Shown here: one piece after another, positions 13,451 to 26,520 of the stretch | How positions within the stretch are numbered: the first letter of the stretch is position 1 | Layout of the letters: each line of letters starts with the position of its first letter | Source: Vespula vulgaris | Taxonomy: Eukaryota > Arthropoda > Insecta > Hymenoptera > Vespidae | DNA: 64,000 nucleotides | Assembly (NCBI RefSeq): GCF_905475345.1 | Contig: NC_066586.1 | Span: 15,622,900-15,686,899 of the forward strand | Direction of reading: 5' to 3' | Notes under the pieces: generated by a model | Database searches by the model: none | Seen by the model: the letters and a program-made list of their open reading frames with translations, nothing else | What the model was told of the DNA's origin: nothing | Translations under genes and position numbers: made by a program

Positions 13451-14732
13451 GAAATTAGGTTGAATATCGTTAAAAGTAAAGGATGAATAAAAAAAATGTT
13501 TTAAATAAGTTTTATATATATATGAAATAAAATTCTATTTCACAAATTATAGGTTTTCATTTAAGAGGATAAAGTTTACCCTCTGAAATGTTCATCGAAT
13601 CAGAAATAAGTAATGCATTTATTTTTGCTCCCTAAACCAAATAACTTTTTTCTGCTTTGAAACTTTCTTTTCAAAAATTCTATCTTTTTTTTCAAGATAT
13701 TTATATTTCCCAATTTAAAAAAAATTCACCCTATAAATTATGTATATATATTTATGTATACATGTAAAATATTTCGTTTCCGTACGATATCTTTGATTAT
13801 ATACCTTGATATAAGATTATTAAATTGATTCATTCATAATTTTTTTATACTTTTCGAAAATTTCCTGGATTTTTAAAAATAAAAACTAATCAAACATCTC
13901 AAAGACTTTATCGTAGAATTCATACATCGATCTCAATCTCTCTCTCTCTCTCTCTTTCTCTTTTTCTTTCTCATATCGATCTTATCGGACAGAATTGACT
14001 CACGAAGTCACGTTTATGAATCATTCTTGATTAACCAATTTCGTCAGGTTTTCCCAATGTTTCGCTGATAACTAAGAAATACAATTTCTCCTTTGTGTAC
14101 GAACGATTATCGAACGATACGATATAAATGAATTATTTTATTCTTCTAATCCGAGTACAACTGTGAGAAAATCATTTAAGAAAAATATAAATGCAAACTT
14201 TCTTTCGACTTTTATTTTTCTCACAGTTACTTTACTCATTGCATTCAAATGTGAACAAGAAAAAAAAATATTTTATTAAAGATTATCGCTAAACTTTCGT
14301 TACCACATAAAATTCCTCTATATTCTAAAAGGGAGCCTTCTAACTTGAGAATATGAGCACGATCAAAGATCTCTCATCTCGACCCGGTGGAGTAATCCTT
14401 TATAAAAAAAAAAAAGAAAGAAAAAAAAATAGAAAAAAGAATCTTATAAGAGAGAGAAAGAGGAAGGGGCAGGAGGGAGAGGGAGAGAGAACACGAGAAA
14501 AAGGCAGAGAAAAATAGAAAGAGAGAGAAAGAGAGCAAGTTGGCCCTTTTTTCTTCACCGTCGCACTGCTTTTGCCCTTGCTCAATGCGGGCTTTATTCG
14601 ATTCCGAGACTTTGGAGGCAAAGAGTTCGCTTGAAAACCGCACTTAACGTCTACACTTTCACCAATTTACTTTTAATACACTTGTAACCGGCATAGAGGG
14701 GAAGGGAAAGAGAGGGGGTGGGCAGGTGGTAC

Positions 14733-14850
14733 ACTAGGAGGAGAAGGAACGTGTAACAGAGAAGGAGAAGAAAGAGGAAAAGGAGGAAGAGGAAGAGGAA
14801 GAGGAAGAGGAAGAGGATGAGGATGAGGATGATGAGGTGGATGAGGAGGA
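14733..14850. repeat. GGA/GAGGAT purine tract
   Basis: GGAAGA and GATGAG repeats. The plus strand would read as a Glu/Asp run, but there is no supporting exon structure. Confidence 0.9.
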
Positions 14851-15062
14851 GAAGGGGGAGGCAACGACTATACGCATTGCGGGTATTTCTACTTTCTCGA
14901 GAGTCGGAAAATTGCCGTAAAGGAAGATGAGGGGAAAGAGGAGGAAGAGGAGGAGGAGGGAGAGGAGAAGAACGAACGTTTTCCGACGTTAAACCACCGT
15001 AAATGAAACGCTTTCATGTTACTACGTTCAATGTCGCGATAAAAATGTACGTATATCATGCA

Positions 15063-15120
15063 TACACACACACACACACAGCAGAAAGAGAGAGAGAGAG
15101 AGAGAGCCGCGCGCGCGCAC
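15063..15120. repeat. Compound CA-GA-CG microsatellite
   Basis: Short CA, GA and CG runs in series; the alternating CG and CA parts are Z-DNA-prone sequence. Confidence 0.9.
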
Positions 15121-15703
15121 GGTAGTACGTACGTAAAAGTACGAAAAATTCGCTTTTGAATATTTCCCTTCAAATTCACTCAAATCCTCCAATTTTTTCA
15201 TCCTTAACGAATGGCACGAACTTTATATTACCATTGTTAATATTTTTCAGGTACATAATTAATTTTCTTTGTGGGACAATTGACAATTTCTGTTAACTTT
15301 GTTAAATGTCCATTACGATTACGCACGAACTGCTTGCTGCTGTTGTTATTGTTGTTATTATTTCTACCTAACGAATTCATTTCAACGTCAGATTTAATTC
15401 AAAACGCAAAAGCATTCGCGATCGATCATAAAAATACTTTTACGATTCCGACCTGCGTCTATCTATCGTGTCGCTTCTCTTCTACTTCCGCCTCTTTCTC
15501 CTCCTCCTCTTTCTCCTTCTTCTCCTTCTTCTCATCCTCCTCCAGCACGAAATTCGACTAGTAGTAACTGCACGACGGGATATCCGGAACGGAATTCTAG
15601 CGCAAATGTGATTTCGTGGATGGAAAAAAGAAATTTCATTTTGGATGAGCTCGAGGACGCGCATATTTCGAATTCTGGCGAGTGTTCTCTCTATCTATCT
15701 ATC

Positions 15704-15734
<31 letters not shown>

Positions 15735-16131
15735 TTTTCTCTCTCTCACTAACTCTTTTTATTTCTCGTTGCGTTGCACACAACGAGCCATCGAAACCAT
15801 CCCGGTGTTTTACATCGCCGCGATATCGATTGCTCGTACGAGCGATTATCGCAATGAAAGAGCAAAAATACAGAGGAAGAGAGAGAGAGAGAAAAAGAAT
15901 AAAAAAAAAGAAAAAAAGATGAGAGAAAGAGAGAGACCACGATAGAGTCGAGAGTGACTCGATCGAAGCTTCGTAAATCCACGAAAAACGTATTCGGCCG
16001 ATAATAAAGCGCGTGCGTAGCTATACACATACACACGTTTACAAACTCATACAACATAGGTATTTTTTATGTGCATAGGCGAGACAAAAAATAAAAAAAA
16101 TGTAAAGAGAGTGAGAAAGAGAGACGGAGAC

Positions 16132-16172
<41 letters not shown>

Positions 16173-17576
16173 AAACGTCACGAATGACGCCGTTATCCAC
16201 GCACACGCGACTAACTTATACGCTTTCGAACACGCCGATGGAAAAATCATAAACGTGATCGATTTACTGCTCGACAGGATTAACGAGAGTCGTGTGACGA
16301 GGTGGTATGCTACTGCACTGGCTCGTTCTTTAATCACGTCGCTCTGAGCCCCTTTGAAAACTTAAAGAACTACAAGATCAAAATAAGAATAAAAAAAGAA
16401 AGAAAAGAGAAAAGGAAAAAAAAGAACAAAAAAATAACCAAGGATAATAAAAAAAAAAGAAAGGCAAAAGATAAATGTCCGAAGTCGACTTTTTCTTTCT
16501 TTTTCTTTTTTTTTTTTTCTTTCCTATCCGGAGAGATTTCTTGTCAAAGAGGAACAAGAATAAAAAAGAAATTTCCACCCCGCTCCCGCTGGCTCTTCTA
16601 AGAAAAAAAAAATCAAATTCTTTACGCGCAGTTGATAAAGTATAAAAAAGAGAAAAAAATTTTTTTTCCCTTCACTTTTCTACGTAAACTTCGTTGAGAT
16701 ATATACAGAACGAATCACCTTCCTTCTCGACACCTTTATAAAACCCTCTTTTACAGGCTTTTAATTATCGGAAAATATCGCCGCGGGACTGATTAATGGA
16801 AAAAAAAAAAAAGAAAGAAAGAAAAAATAGAAAATGTAAAAGAAAATCACTCTATCTTCGGGAAGGTATTAATCAATATCCAGAGACAAATCTTTAAATA
16901 GCGAAAGAGTTTAGTAACGCGCACATCATCGGATATTTTCTTATCTTTTAAAAAGTCTCGTAAGAAAAGAAGAAAAAAAAATTAAAAAGAAAGAAGATCC
17001 CTAAAACTCATTGCCATCGTGAATAAAATATCAAATTTCAAATTCGTATAATATATTGCCTCTTAATCTAAAAAAAAAAAGAAAGAAAGAAAAGAAAAAC
17101 AAAAAATCATTCGATTTAATTTAACATTATAAGGCAAAAAAAAAAGAATTATAAAAAGAAAAATCATTTGTATATATTTAACAATTAAAATGATTTTATA
17201 TGTTATACGATGACAAAGAAAAAAATTATGAAAAGAAAGAGTATCGATTGGGAGAGAACAATTAAACTTGATATGAAAATTTTTTCTTGTGATAAGCTCG
17301 AAGAATTAACAGCATTAGTTAGAAAATTTCGAAATGTCTGAAGGGGAGGATATCCGTAATCAAAATCACAAAGGGTCGAAGTGGTCGAAGATGTTAACGT
17401 CATTGAAAATGGCGTCGGATCGAAGTCGTTTCATTCCACGTGAGGTTGACAGGTCGCGTGATGGATATGCATAGGAGAGGCCAAATACACCACGCGAACC
17501 CTTCGAAGGGAAAGAAAGGGTCGAAAGTATCGTTGAAGAAATCCGAGTTCTTCCATCGGAACGACCTTCTTTTTCT

Positions 17577-17592
17577 TCTACTACTACTACTA

Positions 17593-17624
<32 letters not shown>

Positions 17625-17625
17625 A
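17577..17625. repeat. (CTA)n-(CTAT)n microsatellite
   Basis: About five CTA copies pass into about eight CTAT copies. Confidence 0.95.
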
Positions 17626-17719
17626 GTACTATATTACCTACTACTTTTCTTCCGTGAATGCGAGAGCAACATCTCGACTCTGCAATATTTCACGGCTTAT
17701 TTACGAAACGTTGCTACAT

Positions 17720-17722
<3 letters not shown>

Positions 17723-17760
<38 letters not shown>

Positions 17761-17768
17761 CTCTCTTT
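17723..17768. repeat. (TC)n microsatellite
   Basis: TC run with a short CA insert. Confidence 0.95.
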
Positions 17769-20457
17769 GTATTTCCATCTCTCTTTCTTACACCTTCCCT
17801 TTTCGTTCTTTTTGTTATTTTTACGAACCGTCACGTGCCTTCACAACCTTCGTCGACCTTCTCTATCTTTATCTCTCTCACTCTCTCATTCTCTCTTCAT
17901 CTCTTTCTATATATATACATACAGATATATATATATATATCTTTCTCTCTCAAAAGAACAACGTATATACGTCGATAAGAGACGAAGGCTAATGGGAACG
18001 GAAGTTTCTAACGGGAAAATTTATTCGCGGCCTATCAGACTAGGAAGAGAGAACCGAGCCCGGCCTCCGGCACGAAACTAACGTTATTGAAACTTTACTC
18101 TGATCCTCGATTCCTTCCACTCTCACCCCTTCTTCTCTCACCCTTTTCGTTTTCCTCTTCTTTGAAGGACGTTACTCGCGAGCGTTCCACCGTGAAACGA
18201 GTAGCGAGCTACGTGAAAGGGGTGTCTTGGACAATTTTTCTCTTCATCCCTCTTTCTTCCTCCCTCCATCTTTCTCTTTCTCTTCGCATCGTGTCGGATA
18301 AAAATGTTAACAAAGTTTATAGGTTTTTATGTCGTTGTTTATCTCACCGATATCTCGAAAGAGAAATAGATATATACTTTTTATCGTCTTATTAATTTCT
18401 AACAAAATAAAATAATCTGTATTATTTTTTTTTTCTTCTTTCTTTTTTTTTTAGTTTTTTTAAAGATGCAAAACTTTTACAGAATTTCTTTTCTTTATTT
18501 CTTTATTTATTTATATATTTGTCGAGTCGCATGATTTAGAATCTGACGAGTTTTCTAATGGAGGAAAGAAAGTGAGATAGAAAGAAGATATTTAATGGAC
18601 GAAAGTGTGAAGAGAAAGATGAGGAAGAAGGAGACTCGAGATCTCGAAAGCTTCGCGTTACCTGCCGCTTACATCAACGCAAAAAAGCTTTCGATCCAAG
18701 TTCCTCACTCTTCCTCTCTTTTTTTCTCTTCTCTTTTCCTTCCCTACCTCACAGACCTATACCATCTTCTTTACTCTCCACTACGAATAATGCAAGCATG
18801 GCGTAGGTACGTAAGACTTCCGGAAACGCGCATGAAAGCTCACTCGCCATACGAATCTTCGATCGCAGAGGATTACAATGGCAAAGGCGTCTGCCATTTT
18901 CGTTTCCGATCCGATTATTCGCATACGCTTCGTTCCAGTTACGTTGTTCCAGTTTTTAGGGTCTTCTTTGAAACTATGTCAACGTAAATTTATTCGTCAT
19001 TAAAAAAAAAAAGAGAGAAAGAATCAAATTTAGTATTTTCGATCTTCGAAGGTTATCTTAATGATTATGCAAAATGGAAGATACATTACTTAAAAAAAAA
19101 AAATAGGAAAAAAAATTTGCCTGGCAAACGATCGAATATTTAATCCTTGATAATTAAATTTTTTTGTTCGTGTCTACGAAAAAATTTATATAACTAATAT
19201 TATTTCTAATGATATGTTAGATACAAGTATGTTATACTATATTACATGGTATATTATATTATATAAAGTTATAGTTATATTATACATACATATGTTTTAA
19301 TATACTACATATACTACGTATACTAAGTCATATTTATATATAATATAATACAATAAAGTATTACTGATATATTTCCCTCGCCAAGGGGGAAGGATAAGAA
19401 ATAATATGTTACGTTCCATAGAATGAAATCAAATGAAAACAAACAAAAGATATGTGACAATAAATTTGCACAAAGTTTTGAGGAATTAAAAAGTATTTAT
19501 ATATTACGAAATCGATCGCATTTCTCAACAACGTGAAAATCTTTTAAATAAAAATCCAAAGATGTTCAACAGCTGCGTTCGTTCGCTCGTTTCTTTCTAC
19601 GCGATCTCTAATCCTTCGTTCACGTTCTTTGATCTCCGCTTCGTGCGTCTTGACCATTGTGCAGAAAGAGGATTACGTTGAGTACTTCTCGTATCTCGTA
19701 CTACAGACCTTATTTCGGTGGGATAAAGTCCATCGAGCAGACAGATTCTTCGCTTCTCGTACGATTGTGAAGAGTACAACACTACCCTCCTCTTTCACTT
19801 TCGGAGAATAACGCGAAGAAACAGGGGGAATCGAACGAGATAAAAGAAGAACATAAAAAGAGGGAGAGAGAGAGAGAGAAAAAAGAGGGAGGAGAATTCA
19901 TTTTGATGACGTATATAATAATAATAATGATAATAATAATAATAATAACAATAAAGTAATTTTCAATCTAATAGTTGATCTGTGTATACAGAGTGGTCCA
20001 TTTAAGTAAAGCCACCTAAATCATGCCTGATTTTTAATCGAAAACGGACTACAAATTTCTAATCGATATCTCATCACAGCAAAGAAGGAAAAAGGAAAGA
20101 AAATTTCTAATCCCTGATCAAAAGAAGATTCAATTTCCGAAGGATCGAGTTCGAATGCAATCAAGAACCCTCTTAGAAAGAACTATACTAACTCGTTGAA
20201 GGACGATAATGATAGAAGGATGTTGAATTGGTTAATCGGTAATACCGATAATAAATAGTAGTAATTTAATAATAAAAAATAATAACCCGAACGGGATACA
20301 TCAAATGAAATTATATTAGCTATATTTCGAGAAAAGGAAATCTAGCTAACAGGCATCTGTTGTTTTGTGGCGACTGCACAAACGCGAAAATGATCCTTTC
20401 GAATTTCGCCTTCCCTCGACGAAACCGAGCGAGCGTGAAAGAGAGAGAAAGAATGAA

Positions 20458-20488
<31 letters not shown>

Positions 20489-22230
20489 AGCATTGGTCCA
20501 TTAACCGTCTGTCTCTTTCTACGTCTCTCCCTCCATTAGGGACTTTGGGATTCGAGCGGCAACTCGGTCCCACTCACATCCCAAACAATGTCTCTAAAAC
20601 TCTATACGAGCCTTCTGTTACCACTCATTTTTTTTCGCCTTCTTCTTCATCTTCTTCTCTTATACCTTTCCTTTTTTAATACTTCTCCTCTTTTTCTTTC
20701 TTTCTTTTTTTAAAATTTAAACGCCTCGTCGCGTCAAAAATTACGTTATAGACGTAGTAAGTGTAAGTGTATCTACGAGAACGAGAAAGAGAGAAGTCAA
20801 AATGAACATGGGGTAAACGAACGAAAAAGTGACACACTTTAAATAACTCGATATTGTCTCAGATTTCTCTCATTACGTATATTATATCATAAAGAACTTG
20901 CTGATTAATTCCTATTACTTCACATCGATTTGCATTTACAAGAAAAAAAAAAAAAAAAAAAGAGAGAACGAGAAAAAACAATCACAACAACAACAATAAC
21001 AACACATGTAATACAACGAAATAAAAAATCGAAATTACTATTAGATCATTTTCGTAAATATCTGTTCAATCATTTCTTCTTTTTTTACTCTAAAGGATTA
21101 ATTTGTTCTGTGTGAGTCACTCCTTTCATATAATACGAGACTGTGCTAAGACGATACGTAGTGATAATAATCGAGACGCAAATTAACATACGTTTGAAAA
21201 TCTGCCGTCGGAGCAACGTAGTACGTTATTAATACGTTATCCTGCATAATGCATGATGGACAATAATTCTCCCCACCCATCTTCTATCTCTCGCTCGTAG
21301 CAGGCATTGGTAACCGACGTCGTTCGTCTTTGTCGCGTGAAATGATCGTGCATAGAATTTGGACGAGAAATCACACACGTACGAGATTCTAGGAGAGAGA
21401 GAGAGAGAGAGAGAGAAACTGAAGGACAACTGGATTGCTTAAACCAGCAATCTTCTATCTTTTTCTTTTATTTTATTATTCTCCGAATTAACTTTTATCG
21501 ATATCGCATTTTATTTTTTCACGTAGATATATTATAAATTTTTTGTTTACATGTCAATAGAAATATATAGGATGTCTCGATTGAATTATATTCGTTATAT
21601 AGTAATAAACTCCCTATTATAGAAACGATACTTTCGAATATGATGAAGAGAATAAGATCTAGAAAGCTTCATAAACGTCGTTGTTGCTTTATATATACTG
21701 TCTATTTCGCGTTGAAAAGACCGAGATAATGACGAGATAATAGGACAAGTTTGCAAAATATCGAGTGCTCGAGTCGAGCTCGTATTTCGTTATTATAATT
21801 CTTTGTTGAGGAAACTACGTTCCTCCTGATAATATTAATGTTAAATAATGACAGTTTTAATAATAATAAGATAGCGAACTTTTGTTGCTTTCTATTTATT
21901 ATTGTTTTTCCTTTTTTGCTTATTTATAAAATCTTGTTTATTATTAAAATTTTTCAGCGTAATATTCCTACTGAAATAAAAAGCAAAAAATTATCCGGAA
22001 CTTTTAGAAATTGTTCTTAAAACGAAACGAGTAATATTCGTTTTTAGATTTCTCATAATATAAACGAAAGAGGGTGAGGTATAGTTAAAATTTGGTGCTT
22101 TTACGAAAGCATCGAAGGATAATCGATATATAAAGTCGCATCTGGTAGAAATGGGGCGCGGCAGGTGTCCTTGTTTTTTTACGATACATACCATCGTGAA
22201 TGCATATTTGAAATTTTAACAGATCGTAAG

Positions 22231-22233
<3 letters not shown>

Positions 22234-22278
<45 letters not shown>
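22234..22278. repeat. (GA)n microsatellite
   Basis: About 21 uninterrupted GA copies. Confidence 0.97.
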
Positions 22279-22279
<1 letters not shown>

Positions 22280-22679
22280 TGAGGCAGACGGCAATAAGGT
22301 TTATCATTTTAACATTTGATATCGAACAAGTTTATAAACTATCGAATTAAATTTCTTTTAAAACGAAAATAATGTTTTGCGTTCTTATCTATCGTGTTAC
22401 AACCATGACGACTCGAATCAACCAGGGATCTCGAATGTGGCCTCGTGGTAAACCCATCGGACAAATCTGTAAAATATTCCGTCGGTCTTACAATTTGCTT
22501 TGCAAAGGAGCCAAACGACGGAATTTGCATTTTCAAAGCGCGTATTAGCATGCTTCGTCCATGTCACTTCGGATGGCCACTATACGAGCAACGTCAACGC
22601 GCTTGAAGATGAATCTCTCACGGTTGTGTAAATTCCAAGAGAATATCAATCTTTCTCTTCAATTCCCATGAAAAATTTA

Positions 22680-22930
22680 TACTGTTATTATTGTTATTAT
22701 TATTATTATTATTTTTTTTTTATAACATGATCAAACGATTTCAAATTTAAATTTTATATATATATATAATTTATACTATTATTATTGTTATATTGTTATT
22801 ATTATTATATATTTTATTATATATATTTATATTGTTATTATTGTTATTATTATGGTTTTTATAGCATGATCAAACGATTTCAAATTAAAATTTTATATAT
22901 ATATAATATATATTATATATATATATTACT
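22680..22930. repeat. Duplicated AT-rich unit of about 140 bp
   Basis: The block ATGATCAAACGATTTCAAAT occurs at about 22727 and 22865, each time preceded by TTATTATTGTTATTATTAT and followed by ATTTTATATATATAT. Confidence 0.9.
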
Positions 22931-23351
22931 AAAAATATATTATAAAATAACGACTAAGATATAACTACGTATACATATATTAATATATACATGTATATAT
23001 TAATAAAACGGAATATAAATTTGAAATTTTATAAAAATCGTTTCTACGACCGTCTCTTAATCTCCTCGTTTCCTTTACATCGAAGATCGTACCGTCGAGA
23101 AGATACAGTTAAAATGAATTTCGGATTTAGTAGTGAGATTATAGAACGACATGTATCGAAACATGTTGGCACACACGCGACACGCTTAAATACAAAGAGA
23201 TCTTGTTACGTAAGGTTTAGTAATACGCTACATCGAGGTTTAACTCGATGCCCCGTCGTCTTTACTGGTACACGCTCGTCAGTTCGCATAAAGCTTCTAC
23301 GGTGTTCTCTTGTATTCGCCACTCTCTATCAGCAGTAACACAACAAACAAG

Positions 23352-23380
23352 GACGACGACGTCGACGTCGACGTCGACGT
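23352..23380. repeat. (GACGTC)n palindromic microsatellite
   Basis: GAC units followed by overlapping GACGTC hexamers, each self-complementary and containing the ACGT core of CRE-type sites. Confidence 0.95.
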
Positions 23381-23720
23381 AAACAGCGACGATGACTATC
23401 CGTACCTCTCACACGTATTGTTCGTTTAGTATAGTATGCATCTACTAACCAAAAGCGTTATCTATCCATGCACATGTTCCTTTGTATGTAAGCGTAACTA
23501 TAAACCCATAGATATATATATATCTCTCTTTCTCTCTCTTTATCCATTGGCGTAACTTCCTTGGTTGTTCGGTGTTCACAGGAAGAGAGCGATACGATTG
23601 TAAACTCGAAACAATTATGCTTATCCTTCCTTGTGGCTCACCTTCCATCGCTCATGATCAGATAAAACGCAAGGACGGATCCTTGGAGAAAATACGATCG
23701 ACATTTTGCATTATCCTTCT

Positions 23721-23770
23721 TTCCCTCTCTCTCTCTCTCTCTCTCTCTGTCTGTCTCTGTCTCTCTTTCT
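23721..23770. repeat. (TC)n microsatellite
   Basis: TC run with TCTG interruptions. Confidence 0.95.
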
Positions 23771-24541
23771 TATTATCTTAAATTATTCTGATATGTGTAT
23801 ATCGTGTCAGTCGTAAATCGTTCGCTTAGTTAATTCTATACCACGAAAATAACCAACTCGTAGTTTTATCATTTTCTTTATTTTACTTTATCTTAATAAT
23901 TATTCTAAACTATACCTAAATCGTATCGATTAATTATATTCTATTTTATATTATTTATTATTTATATATACTACTATATATACTTCTTTTTTCTCCTTTC
24001 TTTCTGTTTTTCTTAAATACTTATTTATATTATTTTTATTAATCCTTTATCCACAGAATAATATTCTTAAAGACTAAAAGAAAATTTATTTTTTATAACA
24101 ACAAATTTTATAATAACTTTCCCAAAGATTAATATAATGTAATTGGAGTAAGTACAAGTGTTTGTAATAAAACGTTCGACAATCTCTCTCTCTCTTTTTT
24201 TTTTCTTTTCTTTTTTTAAACGACGACTCTGCTACGCCATTGAACGCGTATTTGCTAGTATCTTTTTTCTCTTTCTCTCTTTTGCCCTCTCTCTATTTCT
24301 CTCTCTCTCTCCCTCTTTCTTTCAGGACACGCGTACACGAGCTGGCGCACCCTAAGCTCGAAGAAATGCCAAGAGAACGTGTCGGTTGAGATTCTCTCGA
24401 TGAGAAAACTATGTGGAACCGAAGAAAAGGTACTAGAGTTTGAAGAATGTGCTGTTAGATAGTAATCATTCCAGTTATTCGTTCATTACCTTGAATATAT
24501 CGAATAAGTTGCATTATTCTCTATAAAAAGATGATACTAAT

Positions 24542-24573
<32 letters not shown>

Positions 24574-24600
24574 CGACGACGACGACGATGACGATGACAA
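24542..24600. repeat. (AAC)n-(GAC)n microsatellite
   Basis: About ten AAC copies passing into GAC and GATGAC units. Confidence 0.95.
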
Positions 24601-24963
24601 TAACGACAATGCGAATTAGTTTCCTTCATGGAATGCAGTCTAACATTTAAATAATAATAATAATGTTAAATATCTCAAAACGAGAGACATTGAACGTCAA
24701 ATAAGTTTCATTTTTCTATTTCTATCTTGTTTTACTACGAATACATTCAACTAGAATCGTCAGAGAGATCGTTAAATCGGGAACCAATAAAACGTAACAT
24801 ATTGAAACATATTTTACATACATATGTCGTAATTGGTCAACGTGATCGATAAACATACGATTGGATTCTCTAGGCTACGTTGTCGTCGTACGTTCTATAT
24901 CAAGCGACAAAAGCTCTTCGTTCGAACTTTGTCTCGTTTACATATATATGTGTGTGTGCGTGT

Positions 24964-25075
24964 GTATACCGAGTGTCCTAAAAACAAAATGTTCCTATAG
25001 AAAGAAAATACGACTATCACTCGTATCGCTTGTACTTTTATCCATGGAACCTCAATTATTTGTGCACCCTGTATA
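24964..25075. mobile_element. Short decayed inverted-repeat element (MITE-like)
   Basis: The left end TATACCGAGTGTCCT and the right end GTGCACCCTGTATA are imperfect inverted copies of each other (complement TATACAGGGTGCAC). The termini resemble the ACAGGGTGTCC ends common in insect non-autonomous DNA elements. Length is about 112 bases. Confidence 0.4.
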
Positions 25076-26243
25076 TGATTGTAACCCGATAACCGGATTT
25101 AATGATCACCGAGATTACTAACAAATAAAAAAATAAAATAGAGAAAAGAAATAAATTAAATGGAATGAAATGAAAACAACTCCTCGAAAGTTTACATAAA
25201 CAGTTAAAGACGATGAAGGAAGGATTTAATGGCGACTCGTCACGCGTTACATATTTTTTTTCTCTATAACTTATAAACGTAACTATCTTCTTTCTAATGA
25301 AAATATGTATTTACATTCGAGTCGGTATATTAAGATTACAAGGTGCATACCATAAGTAAGTAAGTAGTTGCGCAAGCGACACGGAATGTACAACCTCTCT
25401 TTCTTAACGGCCAACCTGACACTAAGCTTGAAGTAAGAGAGTGGGGATGAAAAGTTATGCGAATCTTATTAAAATGCGAGAGAGTATCGTCGGGAGTGTC
25501 ATTCGTGGCTACGTATTATCAAAAGGTAATAATATTTTTTATATCAACGCTAATGTTCTAATTTTGTTAGTATCAAACAAGTTTCTTTATCGCCCTCTTG
25601 AGATTTTAATATAAGATAAATATATGCGTGTACGTACGTAAGAGTATTAAGATCAATGCAAGTTTAAAAAAAAAAAAATAGAAGAGGAAATATATATATA
25701 TATGTATATATACTTGATCATATAATTTTAAACGAGTCTAGCTCGTTGAACTGTTTTATACTTGTAAAAACTTTTGTTCTGACGTTAGCTACGCTCTTAG
25801 AATAAACTTTAACAAATATTTGAATATCTGTAAGAATCTTTTACGTAATAGACGTAAATTTGTATCTAGATTAACGGTTTAAAGATATTTATTATTAACC
25901 TAGATTATATCGGATTATCTTAAATCTCGCTAAAATGTAGTTTTATAAAATTATACTTGTCTTTACTTTTAACAAAAACTCATCACGTTCACTCATTTAT
26001 TCAACAAACTCGAACGAGATTAAGTTTTAATTATCTTGGATTAATTATCTCTAAAAGAATTTTTAAATAATAATAATGATCTGGTAATGCGGATGATAGT
26101 CCATCTTAAAAAATTTCTCGCAGCTTTTCTCCTTAAAGCTACTCGAAGTCGGTCAAGCACTCTCACGATCGTTCATCTTTAATGCATATTTTCTTTCACA
26201 AGTGAGAACATGTCAACGAGCGCATTTTCTTTCTTTTTCTTTT

Positions 26244-26520
26244 TTATTTTTCCTTACCTATGCATGCTAATATACGTAGGGCAATAACTTCGAACCAACG
26301 ATGAACAAGCTTTTGGTATATTCGATAATTTCGTAGCATGAATATTCCATGAATATCGTCCCTACCGTAAACTTTCGAAAGCTCCGTGCCTTCGAAATTA
26401 TTTACTCGCAAACGAAGCTCTCCATCGAAGTCGTTGTCTCCTGTCGAATTTATCGGTCGACCACGTCTTATCGTAAATATAATTGGCTCGTTAGTCGAGT
26501 TAAAATAGGACACCCTGTAT
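26244..26520 (-). mobile_element. Possible mobile-element remnant with an 89-codon open frame
   Basis: Begins on the minus strand with ATACAGGGTGTCCTATTTTA and stays open for 89 codons, ending at 26244. The translation (for example DDIHGIFMLRNYRIYQKLVH) is not low complexity, which is unusual for this region. No matching second terminus was found and no protein family was recognised; a conserved exon is the alternative. Confidence 0.35.

Larger units (their letters stand above)
13451..18990. other. Mixed AT-rich and purine/pyrimidine-tract region without supported genes
   Basis: Includes a GGA/GAGGAT purine tract (14733-14850), CA plus GA plus CG repeats (15063-15120), TC/GA tracts around 15.7, 15.9 and 16.1 kb, CTA/CTAT repeats (17577-17625) and TC (17723-17768). 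CpG-richer patches at 15.5-16.3, 17.4-18.3 and 18.6-18.97 kb could be untranslated exons. The frames at 17440-18081 and 18595-18987 run through simple repeats and were not accepted. Confidence 0.6.

Noticed and set aside
14733..14850. Acidic Glu/Asp-rich protein on the plus strand
   Set aside because: A GGA/GAGGAT purine tract with no start or exon context.
17440..18081. 213-codon plus-strand frame
   Set aside because: Most of it is CTAT and TC microsatellite; the non-repetitive ends show no recognisable domain.
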